Positions 51,141 to 62,087 of a DNA stretch of 64,000 nucleotides are shown here, one piece after another. Positions within the stretch are counted from its first letter, which is position 1; every line of letters begins with the position of its first letter. Under the pieces are notes generated by a model that was given only the letters and a program-made list of their open reading frames with translations, was not told the origin of the DNA and ran no database searches. Made by a program: the position numbers and the translations under genes. Origin of the DNA: Mesorhabditis belari (taxonomy: Eukaryota > Nematoda > Chromadorea > Rhabditida > Rhabditidae). The stretch is from the NCBI GenBank assembly GCA_958450365.1, contig CAUEEP010000266.1, positions 266,001-330,000 on the forward strand, read 5' to 3'.

Positions 51141-51685
51141 AAGCTTTCTCTCAACTTAAGATTCCCAGTTTCATGATTTTTTAGAGAAATCTAACTTCTA
51201 GATTTCTTCTAACAAACTTATAACAAGTTCTTAGGTTGGAACCAAAGTTCTTGCCTGTAGTTCTGAAAAAACCATGAAACTGGAAGCCGGAAAGGTATTC
51301 TTGGCTTTGAAGCGGCCACAAACGATTGGAAAAGACCACAGTACTCTTGGAGAATCTTTAAATTTTCAATAAATTGCAAGTATCTACGTAGCCACCTAAT
51401 ATAAGGTTGGCCTTAGGGGGGATATATAGAAAATTCATTCGGCTCAATCTTTGCGGCTCGAATCTCAAGGTTTCAATTAGAGCCAGCTCACTTTATACTT
51501 CGTGCTTCACAGGATTTTTTTTCATTCATGGCCAGAATTTAGCTAGCTTTGTTGTTACTTATTGATTGCACTGATACTGATATTTAATTTGGTTGTGCAG
51601 AATCCAAAATTAGCATTTAATGGTTCTTTTGAAGGGAGCGTGAAACGATGGAATCATCATTTCTACTCGCAACAATCGCTTCTCA

Positions 51686-53399
51686 ATGGCCTACAAAGAG
51701 AAGACATCGACGACAATCTTCGAGAATTGCCGCTGCCCTCATTGTTCAAATCCGAATGGTGAGCTTTTTGTGATAAACTTGTTAGCCTTTTGAGCGTTTT
51801 GAGATCTTTTATTCATAACTTTGATAACTTTCTAGATTTGTTTGATCAGTGAACTAAAAAGTAAGGATTTTTGTATCAAGTGCCATGAACTTGTATCATA
51901 TCGTAAAGCGTGCATCATGTAATTGTATCAACATAATTGTAAAGCGCTTAAATGGAACCATAGCTATGGTTTTATTCTTTCGGCGGTAATATTGATGATT
52001 CTTATTACTGGCTTTATCATACTGCAAATCTTGGTTTGCTCGAAAGCAACCTATTGCATCCACTTGAATGCCTATAATAAATACATATTTTTCTCATTCA
52101 TAGCTTTATTTTTAGCAGGCAATGATTTCACGTCAGCAATCGGCTCATACATGTGTTCGACGAATCTTGAGCGAATGGCACGACAAACAGCCGCCACGCG
52201 GTATCAATTCTTGATCATACGCTCGAGGTTAACTTTTTGCTTCTAGAAACCGCGTGCTGCACTACCCCAACACAATGTTTGTGATGCGCCACAGCGAACG
52301 AATGGATGACATGTTTCACGATTGGACGAAATATTTCAACGACGACACCAAGCCTTATACACCTTTTGATTTAAACATGGTATTGGTTCTTTGGAAAATT
52401 TTTCAATCTTTTTATATTTAGCCACCAACATTACCCGTCAACCGTCCCGTCGACCATTATCGTCTTGATCCAATGCTTACGAGGACCGGTGGAGTGATTG
52501 CTCAACTTTGCGGCCGAGCATTTCTTTATCGAGGATATACCCCAGGTTTTTTGTCGATTTTAAGCACTTATGATTTGACTCGTTTAGATGTGATCTACTC
52601 ATCTCCAGCGTTGCGATCATTGCAGACTGCGCGTTTCATTCGCACGGCATCTCGATCGGAGGTTGAATTGCATTAAAGTCTTTTAACATCTTGCTTTAGG
52701 CTTTAATTCGTGTTGAGCCAGGTCTCTTCGAGAACTTGTCACTTTATGACACGAAGCCACTGTTAGTCACCGAAGAGCAGCAATCGTTGTTTGGCGTCGA
52801 TCCCTACTACATGCCCCAGTACGAATTTGATGAGGTATTTTCTGAGAAACGTTCAATTACTGTGCCTCTTTTAGATTTATAAAAAGCGAGAAAGCAATGA
52901 GGACTATAATGAAAGGATGAAAATAGTTCTTCGTCGGATCGTCACAACAGCGGAAAGCACCTCGGGCAAGAACAAAAATGAACTCATTGTTTTGGTTTGT
53001 TTTTTAAGGATTTAAAAAAAATGATCTACAGATTGAGAAATAACAAAATACTTTATTTATTTTAGGTAGTTGGTCATGCTTCAACGGTGGATATGGGAGT
53101 TGGATTGCTTCGTGATAAGCCACGTCCATCTACCCATTCAAATCTCTTCAAGATTAGCAGGAAGTTAGTTTCTTTGTTAATTTTCATTTATTCTTTGTTG
53201 TAGGATTCCATATTGTTCGACTATATGCCTTCAACCAAAGCCTACAGCAAAGGTGACCTCGAATGTACCATGGGAGCCGGTATTTGGTAGACTTTTATGC
53301 TGTTGAGAAATTTCATTTTACGTTTTAGGCACGATTCCACCCATTACCTACACCGGATTCACCAACAAGCCAGACTACGCTTTCCTTCTGCGCAAATGA
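51686..53399 (+). CDS. Histidine phosphatase superfamily protein (UBASH3/STS-like PGM domain)
   Basis: Ten exons: 51686-51758, 52116-52200, 52247-52379, 52422-52545, 52588-52661, 52700-52834, 52875-52994, 53066-53163, 53204-53286 and 53329-53399. They sum to 996 nt, 331 residues, with all phases fitting. Start chosen because it is the only frame of exon 1 that splices in phase. Active-site features: VMRHSER with H68, YSSPALRSLQTA, EPGLFE and the second histidine H252 in VVGHAST. KPYTPFDLNMPPTLP is typical of the UBASH3-like group in nematodes. The N-terminus has a small cysteine cluster (CRCPHC) but no UBA or SH3 domain, so only the phosphatase part is present. RHS instead of RHG is acceptable in the family. 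Poly(A) signal at 53452. Confidence 0.85.
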
Positions 53400-53601
53400 A
53401 AAAAAAAGATTTGAAAGCACCGAAAAGCTATTTAAATATGCTGAATGGTTTAATAAATCTTTAAAGTGTTTTGTTAATTGCTCGAAACATCTTATTTGTA
53501 TTGATTACCTTGCATCAACACTTTGCTAAGATTAAGCTGGATTCCAAAATAAACGGCTTCGGTAGGCCCTTCCTGTCCGTTCAATTTTACTGTTTTAGGC
53601 A

Positions 53602-54750
53602 ATGGAAATGCCTGAACTCGCTGAAGAAACAAATGACTTTCCTTTATCGAAGAAAGGCGAAATTCAGTTTTCTGTATGCGGATTGTGCAACTCGCCGAAA
53701 AGTCTTGGCAATGCCGATCAACTACACTGCTGGAACCTCATTCAACACGTCTACACGCACATGGTTCAGAGGGCAATGACCTGCAATGAGTGTGGATACC
53801 AAGCTCATCGAAGTCAAGGAATGGCCGTTCATGTCAGACGACATCATAATCGAAAGGAAGTGGTCATCTTATATCCCTCGAACCTGAAGGCCTATATGGA
53901 AGAGCTGAAAGATGTGGCGAGAAGATGCTTTCCTACTTATTTTGAACGCTTCAAATCTCACTTTATCAATTTGGAGGAAGCTATGAAAGCCGGATCAGGC
54001 TCAATGTCCACAGGAAGCAACAGGCCAAGCACTGAGAGGAAATTAGGACTTGGAATCAATGATCACCTGTTCGTAAGCTTGGGTCTGGATTTTTCCAAGG
54101 AAAAGGCAGGTGACGAAGACAACATTGGAGGACTTCTGGGATTTCATATGCCAAAGGGTGACCTTGTGGCTGATGCACGACCTTCTCCGAGTTTTCATGA
54201 TGACTCTACAAATATCGATTTTCGGGACGACGAGATCGAAAACTCGACTTTGGCTGGGCTCTTTCGGGGAATCTTCGACTCTCCCCGCAAAAAGACAACT
54301 GTGGCCAGTGACGGAGAGATCAAGATTCGACCTCCTCTCTTCCTAAAACAAGGTTTGATGAAGCAAGAACCAGTGAAATCGGCTGGAGGTCAAACAAAAA
54401 AGGACGTTTTTGCTCAAGCACTCGTGGATTCTGATGGTGAAAAGGAAAGTTTTATTGGGAAGAACAGGCCAATGCTTCAAATTAGGCCAATTCACGGCAA
54501 TAAGCCGGAAATTCCAAAGATGTTACCCTTGAGTATTCCATCTATCAATCCACTGAAGAGAGCCCTTGATGCCGCAAATGAAGAAGTTATTGTTTTGAAG
54601 AAGAAAGTGTGTGAACACACGACTACCATTTCCGAGTTGTACGCCATATTGGGAGAGAAAGAGCTTCAGATGCGACGTTTGAAAGCCGAACGTGATGCCG
54701 CTGTTTATAAGAGTAGTGGACCGCGCAAACAAGACCCATCAGCCAGTTGA
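53602..54750 (+). CDS. C2H2 zinc-finger protein with C-terminal coiled coil
   Basis: Single exon, 382 residues. Two fingers: an atypical one with C26, C29, H49, H53 (19 residues between pairs) and a canonical one with C61, C64, H77, H81. The middle is polar and probably disordered, with several Ser/Asp/Glu stretches (SDGEKES). Residues about 325-370 form a likely coiled coil (EEVIVLKKKV...ELQMRRLKAERDAA). It is probably a nuclear DNA- or RNA-binding regulator; orthology not recognised. Its ATG lies three bases after a bare TTTTAG acceptor and 145 bases after the poly(A) signal of the gene before, as expected for the second gene of an operon. Own poly(A) signal at 54831. Confidence 0.8.
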   Translation: MEMPELAEETNDFPLSKKGEIQFSVCGLCNSPKSLGNADQLHCWNLIQHVYTHMVQRAMTCNECGYQAHRSQGMAVHVRRHHNRKEVVILYPSNLKAYMEELKDVARRCFPTYFERFKSHFINLEEAMKAGSGSMSTGSNRPSTERKLGLGINDHLFVSLGLDFSKEKAGDEDNIGGLLGFHMPKGDLVADARPSPSFHDDSTNIDFRDDEIENSTLAGLFRGIFDSPRKKTTVASDGEIKIRPPLFLKQGLMKQEPVKSAGGQTKKDVFAQALVDSDGEKESFIGKNRPMLQIRPIHGNKPEIPKMLPLSIPSINPLKRALDAANEEVIVLKKKVCEHTTTISELYAILGEKELQMRRLKAERDAAVYKSSGPRKQDPSAS

Positions 54751-55251
54751 GAAATTTCTAATGCTGTTTTTCTATTTTTGATGGTGTTCCATCTTTTTTT
54801 ATTTTCAATTGCTTTTTAGAGTTAGTTTTTAATAAATTGTTACGGCAAAATGACAAGTTAAATAAACTGGCTTTCATGGTCCGTTTAAGTATCTGTGAAT
54901 GATGTTAAAAATGGTTTTGCGGGTTGTCGAGCTTTCAAAAATGTAGTAAACACTAATTGTAGTAAACGCTTTGGTCTAATGGTTTTATTTTTTGGCCACG
55001 ATCTTGGTACTGGATGTGTTACCTTGAATCTATTTCTAAAGTAAATGAATTATGGCTTTGCTTTCAATTACATGCCACTTTGAGGGTTTTTGACGCGACG
55101 AAAAGCGCCTATAAACGCTGACAGACAGTGGCTTTATGAGCATACATTTTTTGAATTTTCGAACTATTGCAATAACAGACTTTTTAGAAAGATCGCTTTG
55201 TTTAAAAATACTTAAAGTTTCACGTGCATACATATTCACTTCTATTTAGCC

Positions 55252-57757
55252 ATGGATCTACTCAGCAGCTACAATGTGGATGACGATGAGGGTGACGTCG
55301 AAGTGAACAAAGAAATAACGAGCCTTCCAACAAAATCATTAGCTCTACAGGTAATTTTTACTTTATATGACTGTGATTTTAGTTTTATTTAGATGGCACC
55401 AGATGTTATGACGAAGAGCTCAATACTAACAATACCGATCGCTGACGTGACAAAAAAAGAACTCAGCTACAATCCGAAGTTTGAAGAACTTTTTCAACCC
55501 GAGGTTTTCAATTATTATTTTCCCTTGTTAATTTTTCTTTTAGGCTGGTCCGTCTAATCCGTTTAAGTCCGACCGGCAAAGTGCCAAGAAAAATACGCTA
55601 GCAGGTATCGCAAATTAAAAAGCAAAAACATTTATTTTTGTAGGATTTGTTGAACCGGCCCATATAAACGATTTTCATTTTGAGCGAGAAATTCGCTCTT
55701 TCAACACGCTTGGATACGCTCGTAATCCTTCAGCAAATGCTGGTAAGTTGGATGTATTGTTTTCTTCATTTTAAAGTCATAGGTGGCCATGAGTTTCTCG
55801 GAGAAAAAGCTACTGAAGGCGCTAAAACCGATGGTGCCTCTTTGTTTGACGGGTCAAAGACTGGGGGCGAGAAACGGAAGCGAGTGTATAATTTTGACCC
55901 AACTGATCTCGAGGGATATACAGGTTACTCCAAGTTCATAATTTTAAATAAAAATTGTTCCGTTTAGGTCCTTGGGCAAGATATGAGAATCAGGTAACCG
56001 TCTCTAAACCCGATGAAGCACTACAAAAGGAAATGGACGAAATTGTCAAGAAAAGACAAAAGGCAAGCAGTTTATAAGCAATTTTGAAATTACTAATTTT
56101 GTCTTTAGAACAGTCGCAAAGGACAGCGCCAAGCTTTGGAAGAACAAGGAAATGTGGAGGAAACGACAACCTTGCATCGTGAGTATTTTGGTGGACTTTT
56201 TTACATTAAACTGAGCTTTTAGTGAAAGAAGCCATCGATTATCAAGGAAGATCATTCCTTCATGTGCCTACATTCACCGGTGTCAATCTTAAAGAGGACT
56301 TTGTTCCCGATCGATGCTTTATTCCTAAGAAACAGGTTTGAAGGCTTGATCACAAAATTTTAAAAAAGTATTTTATTAGATGCACACCTATAAAGGACAC
56401 AACAAAGGAATAAACACACTCAAATGGTTTCCGAAAAGCGCTCATCTGTTTTTATCGTGTTCAATGGATACAAAGGTGTGACTACTAGTTTTACTGTTCA
56501 AGATCTGAGTTTTAGATTAAACTATGGGAAGTTTATGGGAAACATCAAGTGGTGCGAACATACAGTGGACACAGGATGCCCGTTCGAGATGTTGCTTTCG
56601 ATTACGATGGATCCTCTTTTTGTTTCTGGATCATTTGACAGATACATTAAGTTGTGGGATACGGAGACGGGACAGGTTTTTTAAAAGCAAAAATTTCTAA
56701 ATTTTCCACTTTTAGGTTAAACACAGATTCACGACTGGACATCCGCCTGTTTGTTTGAGATTTCATCCGGATGAGGACAAGCGCCATATGTTGATGGGTG
56801 GAATGCAGAATAAGAAAATTGTACAATGGGATATTCGATCAGGAGAAGTTGTACAAGTACGTTGGATTTCGTTAAATTTTTATTAATTGTTAAAATTTAG
56901 GAATATGATCGTCATCTTGGCCCTATCAATTCCATCACGTTCTTCGACAAAAATCGGCGTTTTGTTTCTACATCCGATGATAAATCTCTGCGTATCTGGG
57001 AGTGGGAAATCCCGGTCGACACAAAGTTGATTCAAAATGTTGGATTGCAATCGATTCCATGCATGACAAAGAGCCCTACTGGTACTTTTTAAACCTTTCT
57101 TATAGACTTTTTCTGGAAACCTGCTTAACTATATGAATTCTGGTTGATAATTGTCTAATTGTTATCGATTTAGACAAGTGGATTGTTGGACAGTCGATGG
57201 ACAACAGAATCGTGCTCTTCCAACTGATTGATGACAAGCTGCGATTCGCCAAAAAGAAAGCCTTCCGTGGCCACAATTCAGCCGGCTATGCTTGCTCGAT
57301 TGATTTTTCACCAGATATGAGGTAAGTGAGAAGGGAAACATAGTTCCTATGTAAGGCTCAGTTAAAATTTGAATTGTTTGCTGACTGGAGATTGAAGCCT
57401 GTCATGTCATACCAATGCAGCTTTTATAGATTCTTGCTTATTATTGTTTTAATTACATTTGTTTTTAGCTTCCTTGCAAGTGGAGATGCAGACGGAAAAA
57501 TCTTCATCTGGGACTGGCGCACGCATAAAATTGTTGGAAGGTAAGGACTCTTACGAAATGCCTTGATTTTTATTGATATTAAGCCGTGCTTCAAATCTAA
57601 AGTTATTAAACCGTCACTACACTGACATAGGGTATATCTATTTACTTTTAGATGGAAGGCTCACGCTCAAACATGTATCAGTGTTTTATGGCATCCACAC
57701 GAGAAGAGCAAGATGATATCGGCGAGCTGGGACGGTGATATTAAGATGTGGGCGTAA
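55252..57757 (+). CDS. CDC40: Pre-mRNA-processing factor 17 (CDC40/PRP17), with an apparent frameshift
   Basis: Fifteen exons: 55252-55350, 55393-55503, 55544-55604, 55644-55742, 55783-55923, 55968-56062, 56109-56178, 56223-56335, 56380-56475, 56516-56675, 56716-56856, 56901-57081, 57174-57321, 57469-57540 and 57652-57757. Family blocks are clear: EPAHINDF, GPWARYE, YQGRSFLHVP, then WD40 repeats (KGHNKGINTLKW, SFDRYIKLWDTETGQ, NKKIVQWDIRSGE, STSDDKSLRIWEW, GYACSIDFSPDM). The protein works in the second step of splicing and would be about 563 residues. Exon 10 needs a frame change between DVAFDYDG and LFVSGSF at about 56612-56615, where four bases stand for three. Intron 6 uses a GC donor (56063). 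Confidence 0.92.
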
Positions 57758-57971
57758 TAAACGCCTGCTAAATAAACCCAAACAATATTTTTTTATTTAT
57801 GCGTACGTTATTGTTATATTTTGTGTTCAAATAAATATTTTTGGTTCACTGCTCAAAATATTTATTGTATTCAAACGAGTTATACTGTTATTTTATATGC
57901 GTGTTTAGATGTATGCCAAACTAGGGTCCATACATCATGTAATGTCAATTGAAAAATGCACATTTAGCTAG

Positions 57972-58653
57972 ATGAAGACTTTATGTAGAACGCTTTTGAT
58001 GCGGATTACGGCAAGATCGGCGGGAACCAGCTCAACAAATAAATTTGATCCAATGGACGGCAAGGTAATAGTGTTTTAACTGTTCGGGAAATTTGCTGGC
58101 ATTAATAATTATCATTTTTAGGTTCATCTCAATGTAAAAACCATTGAAAATCACAGCCGAGAAGTAGGACGATTCAAGACGAATAAACCACCGTAATTTT
58201 TAAACCGGGTAAGAATATAACGTTAATAATTTAGAGTCTATGTGGGACCGTACGTTCACCCTCTGAAAGTTGGTCCTGATTTCACTCTACGAGGTTAGTT
58301 TAAAAGAAGAATTCGGTAATAAGTTGTTTTTAGACAATCGACCTTGCCCGTTCACCTCGAAAGAACAGTTGGAGCATAAAAAGGATCAGATTCGATTAAC
58401 GGTAAGTGTTAGCTTTTCTCTCCACAAAAAAAAAACATGCAAAATTTAGAAAAAAATTGTTTCACTTTTGGCGCAGATGGATGAAATTGAAAAAGAGAAC
58501 GAGGGGTCCACGATAAAGAAACTTGGCAAGGCCACCGAACAAATGAATGAACGACCACGCGCAAAAGGAAATAAACTGATTAGGGAAACGTAATTCTTTT
58601 GTCACTTAACGTAAATTTATATTTTGCTTTTTTGTAGTGAGCCGTTTAGATAA
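57972..58653 (+). CDS. Small probable mitochondrial protein, 139 residues, family not recognised
   Basis: Six exons: 57972-58064, 58122-58192, 58235-58293, 58334-58401, 58477-58589 and 58638-58653, in phase throughout. The N-terminus (MKTLCRTLLMRITARSAGTS) is basic and Ser/Thr/Arg-rich with no acids, like a mitochondrial import signal. The middle has VYVGPYVHPLKVGPDFTLRD. The rest is charged and probably helical. Length and style fit a mitochondrial ribosomal or respiratory accessory subunit, but I do not recognise it. It sits between CDC40 and the NUP160 gene with operon-like gaps. Poly(A) signal at 58710. Confidence 0.75.
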
Positions 58654-58833
58654 AATAGAATTGCTGTATAGTTGCTTTGTACTTTTTTGTTGGTTATTGT
58701 TATTTTATGAATAAAGCTGAAAAATGACTAAATTTTCATTGATGTTCATGTTTTGCGACATGATTGTATCTAAATTGTAACACTTTGGTTCGTGATTAAA
58801 TTGAGCAACTGGGATAATAACTTTTTCTATAGC

Positions 58834-61007
58834 ATGGCTCTCGAGATTGAAAAATCATTCTCCGGTGTGTCTGGCGGAGATGCTGAGGTGATTCATTTGA
58901 TTTGATTTGTCTATTAAAATAAATTTTTAGGAAAATCTACAAATTCGTCTGTTTTTTCAAGAGATAGAAGACCGCGAATGGAAAGAGGCCATAAATACAA
59001 TACGGGCTTGTAAGGTTGGTTAATGCAAATTTTCCGCAAAGTTTGAATTCAGTGTTGCATTGTTTGAAGATAGTATCAAACAGATTTACGTTTTTCGAAC
59101 TATGAAAATGAGAATAGTTTCAATCTAAACATTTTTAGAGTGCCCACTCGAGGCAAAATATGCTCCGCGAGCTGTTGGCGAGATTGCTTCAGCAACAAGA
59201 ATGGGAAACGATTTGTAAAAAGATCTCTTGGGACGAGTTTTCTGATGAAGTAAGCATATTTGAATCCGACAATTGTTTGATAGTTATTACCATTTGTCGC
59301 TTTAGGTTATTTCCCAACTGACGCTGAAAGCCCTCAACCAACCGCCCAACGTGACGCCAAATTGTTACGAGTTGATGGTCGCTTTCTACATAGCTCAAAA
59401 GGATTACGTGCAAGGTGGAGCTTATCAAAATTTGAACCAACTGCCAGTTTATTTTAGCTTCGAAAACGTTGTATCATTGGTCCGAGCAATTAAAGAGATT
59501 AACACAAGATCCAACGGTAAAATAATTTGTTCATTTTATGTTCAGTGTCTTATAGATTCTTGCTAAACGGCGGGATGCTCTGTCTGCCTCGGTGATGTAC
59601 TTGAATATGAGCAAGCGCGAGGGTTTTCCTTTCACCGAAACCTCGGATGTTTGTTTTTAAAAGATTATTTTTCATTTGACGTATTTAGAGTGCAAAGAGT
59701 AGCGTATCATCTACGTCTGCCGATGATGAAGGCATGGATGAAACCGATTCGCAAGGAACATCAATGAGTTGGATAATCAAGGAAAAGGTAAACTTTTAAT
59801 GTTCAGTAGCATGCTACCATTACTTCAGAACGTCAAATTGAATATTTTAGAAAAAGCCCGAAACGACCAATATTTCCTACATTAGCAAGGAGCGGCTTGA
59901 ACGCGAGGTAGGTACTACGTTTGTTCACTTATATCTTTTTTGCCTTTAGTGGGCTTTGATTGACGGGCGAGTGATCTATTGGGATGAAAAGCAAGCAATT
60001 CCTCCATCCGATCCCCAAGATATTTTCAATTTTCTTTTGGAGACTCGTCGCTTCAATCTCGCATTAGGATTTGCAAGGTTTGAAAAAAAAGCTTAAAGAG
60101 TTTATTGAACTGACTGGTTTAGACACTTCGACTTTTCGTTGGTTAAAGTTCTTCACGGGCTTGTGGTGGAAACGTTGAAGCTTGATCAGAACCATGAAAT
60201 ATTGGCCGAAGGTCAAATGTTTGTGTCAGCAAAGCTAAGCAGGTAAACCACAAAATAAATGCACCCATGTTGAAAGCACAAAAGTAATAAAAAAGTAATA
60301 AAAAATTTTTAGTGATCCCTGGGAAGTGGTCAGAGGGTTGTTGGATACGATAATCAAAGCTCGGTCAGAACTGATAACAACATCGTTGCATTCAATTGCT
60401 GAAGAACTTTTACGGCACAAGGTTCAATTACCGTATTGGCTCGACTCTATGTATACGGTTAGTTTTAGTGTTAATTTTAGGTTTGAGCTGAAGTAAATGT
60501 TTACAATTTAGCTTACTAGTGAGTTTCAATTATAAATCCGTGTACCGGTACCTATTTTTAATTGTTTTTTAGGAACATGATGTAGGAGCTTATCTCCAGC
60601 TGCTCTCCGATTTTGGTCGAAACGAAGATGCGCTGAAAGTCTTAATTGCCTACACAGAACCAATGATGGGAAAAGTGGGTCGATCTGTTTTTTCATAGAA
60701 ACTTGTGAGATAGTATTGAAATCATTCATGTTGAAATCATTTTAGTTGGTGGGCACGGATGTGCGAGTTTTTCTACCCTATTGGGCGATCGATGTGGTTT
60801 TGTTGAGAGCCAAAGAGGATGCATCTAAACGCGTTAAAGAGGTAAATCAGCTCTAAGGAAAGTGAAGAAGTTTAGCCATTTTACCTGTTTAGCGTACTAT
60901 TTTAGTTGTTTACGATAGCAGTCCGGTCACTGCAAGCTCTACAAAAACGAGTTCAAAACTTCGAAATCGCCAATAAGCAATCTCATTTTGCCGGATCTCG
61001 TTTTTAA
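58834..61007 (+). CDS. NUP160: NUP160 C-terminal region as a free-standing gene
   Basis: Fourteen exons: 58834-58887, 58931-59014, 59139-59249, 59306-59414, 59458-59516, 59556-59648, 59689-59787, 59851-59907, 59950-60077, 60123-60242, 60313-60457, 60573-60674, 60746-60841 and 60906-61007. They total 1359 nt, 452 residues. The product follows the last third of vertebrate NUP160 from the helical domain on: CYELMVAFYIAQKDYVQ, LEREWALIDGRVIY, LLETRRFNLALGFARHF, KVQLPYWLDSMY and VFLPYWAIDVVLL. NUP160 is a Y-complex scaffold nucleoporin. The roughly 1,000 N-terminal residues, including the beta-propeller, are not in this window, since another gene ends 180 bases upstream. The ATG follows a bare TTCTATAG acceptor. 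Confidence 0.85.
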
Positions 61008-61237
61008 TTTATTGTTGTATGTTATTTTTTTATTCAGTCATGCACTTTGAAAAAGATATGGGTATTTGATAATAGTAATTGTATATCGTGTTGTTTGAAG
61101 TAAAGTTTGATGATGCAAAATGATGAAATTCGAAATGGCTTTTGGGCCGGCCAAACGGCGTTCTTGAACTTTTCAAATTTGCTTTTCTCCCTGTAATTCA
61201 TTTGATTTAATAGTATTGAAGTAGTCTTTAGTTGCCA

Positions 61238-61981
61238 ATGTTTCTGCGAGCTTTGAGTCGTCTTTCCGGCATCATTCCGTCGACGATCGAGGCACGGGGT
61301 TCGGCACAATTTACGAAAACCCTATCGACGCGGCATCAAAGCACAAATGCAACGGGCAGTGAGGAACAGAAGAACTTGGATTTGCCACTAACCGACAATG
61401 GGAAACGAATATCTGGAGAAAATTACCTAGCAAATGTGCGAAAAGCTTTCGAGAATGGAGACAAGGATGAATGGGCATTGCCGGCCAAAAATGTTCTCTC
61501 GTTAATCAGTGAATACGATGTTTTGATAAATGAGAGTGCCGATTTCAAGGACAAATATCAACGAGCGCTCGCCGAGATGGAAAATGTTCGCCGACGTGGT
61601 GTGAAGCAAGTCGATGACGCGAAGACTTTCGCTATTCAGGGCTTTTGCAAGGATCTCCTTGAGGTGGCAGATATTCTTGATCTCGCCATGGGCAGCATAA
61701 AGAAAGAGGATTTGGATGAAGGCGGGAAACAACTGCAGGACATTTACGAGGGAATCTCGATGACAAAGCGGGTGTTGCTGAAAATATTTGATAAACACGG
61801 TTTGACGGCCGTTGATCCGATGGGCACAAAATTCGATCCGAATCTTCATGAAGCAATCACACAAATACCCGCAAAGAGCGTCAACGTTGAGCCTGGAAAT
61901 ATTGCTTTTGTTTCGAAAATTGGCTACTCATTGAAGGGCCGACCGATTCGCGCCGCACAAGTCGGAGTGGCAATTGACTAG
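61238..61981 (+). CDS. GRPEL1: Mitochondrial GrpE, nucleotide-exchange factor of mtHsp70
   Basis: Single exon, 247 residues. The start is the ATG at 61238, seven bases after a GTCTTTAG acceptor. Residues 1-35 are rich in Arg/Ser/Thr without acids, a typical import signal. A long helix follows (about 95-135, YQRALAEMENVRRRGV), then the dimer region and the C-terminal wing with the GrpE signature: GTKFDPNLHEAI, VNVEPGNIAFV and GRPIRAAQVGVA. In the matrix it releases ADP from mtHsp70 during protein import and folding. Lack of introns is notable among intron-rich neighbours. Stop-to-start distance to SLX1 is only 106 bases. Confidence 0.95.
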   Translation: MFLRALSRLSGIIPSTIEARGSAQFTKTLSTRHQSTNATGSEEQKNLDLPLTDNGKRISGENYLANVRKAFENGDKDEWALPAKNVLSLISEYDVLINESADFKDKYQRALAEMENVRRRGVKQVDDAKTFAIQGFCKDLLEVADILDLAMGSIKKEDLDEGGKQLQDIYEGISMTKRVLLKIFDKHGLTAVDPMGTKFDPNLHEAITQIPAKSVNVEPGNIAFVSKIGYSLKGRPIRAAQVGVAID

Positions 61982-62087
61982 TGTTAGTAGATCGAATAGA
62001 ATTGTTGTGTTTATCATGTTTTTGTGTTGTTTTGTCCCAAATTGTTTGTTTATTGAAATAAAGACTAGGTTTAGAACGTGTCGAAAA

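Noticed and set aside
51562..51762. Frame reading FEGSVKRWNHHFYSQQSLL over exon 1 of the phosphatase gene
   Set aside because: It leads to a stop when spliced to the next exon; the frame starting MAYKEKTS splices in phase.
59351..59566. Unspliced reading YVQGGAYQNLNQLPVYF in the NUP160 gene
   Set aside because: A 43-base intron (59415-59457) removes it and restores the NUP160-like reading YVQASKTLYHW.
61502..61864. 120-residue minus-strand frame
   Set aside because: Shadow of the GrpE coding region on the other strand.
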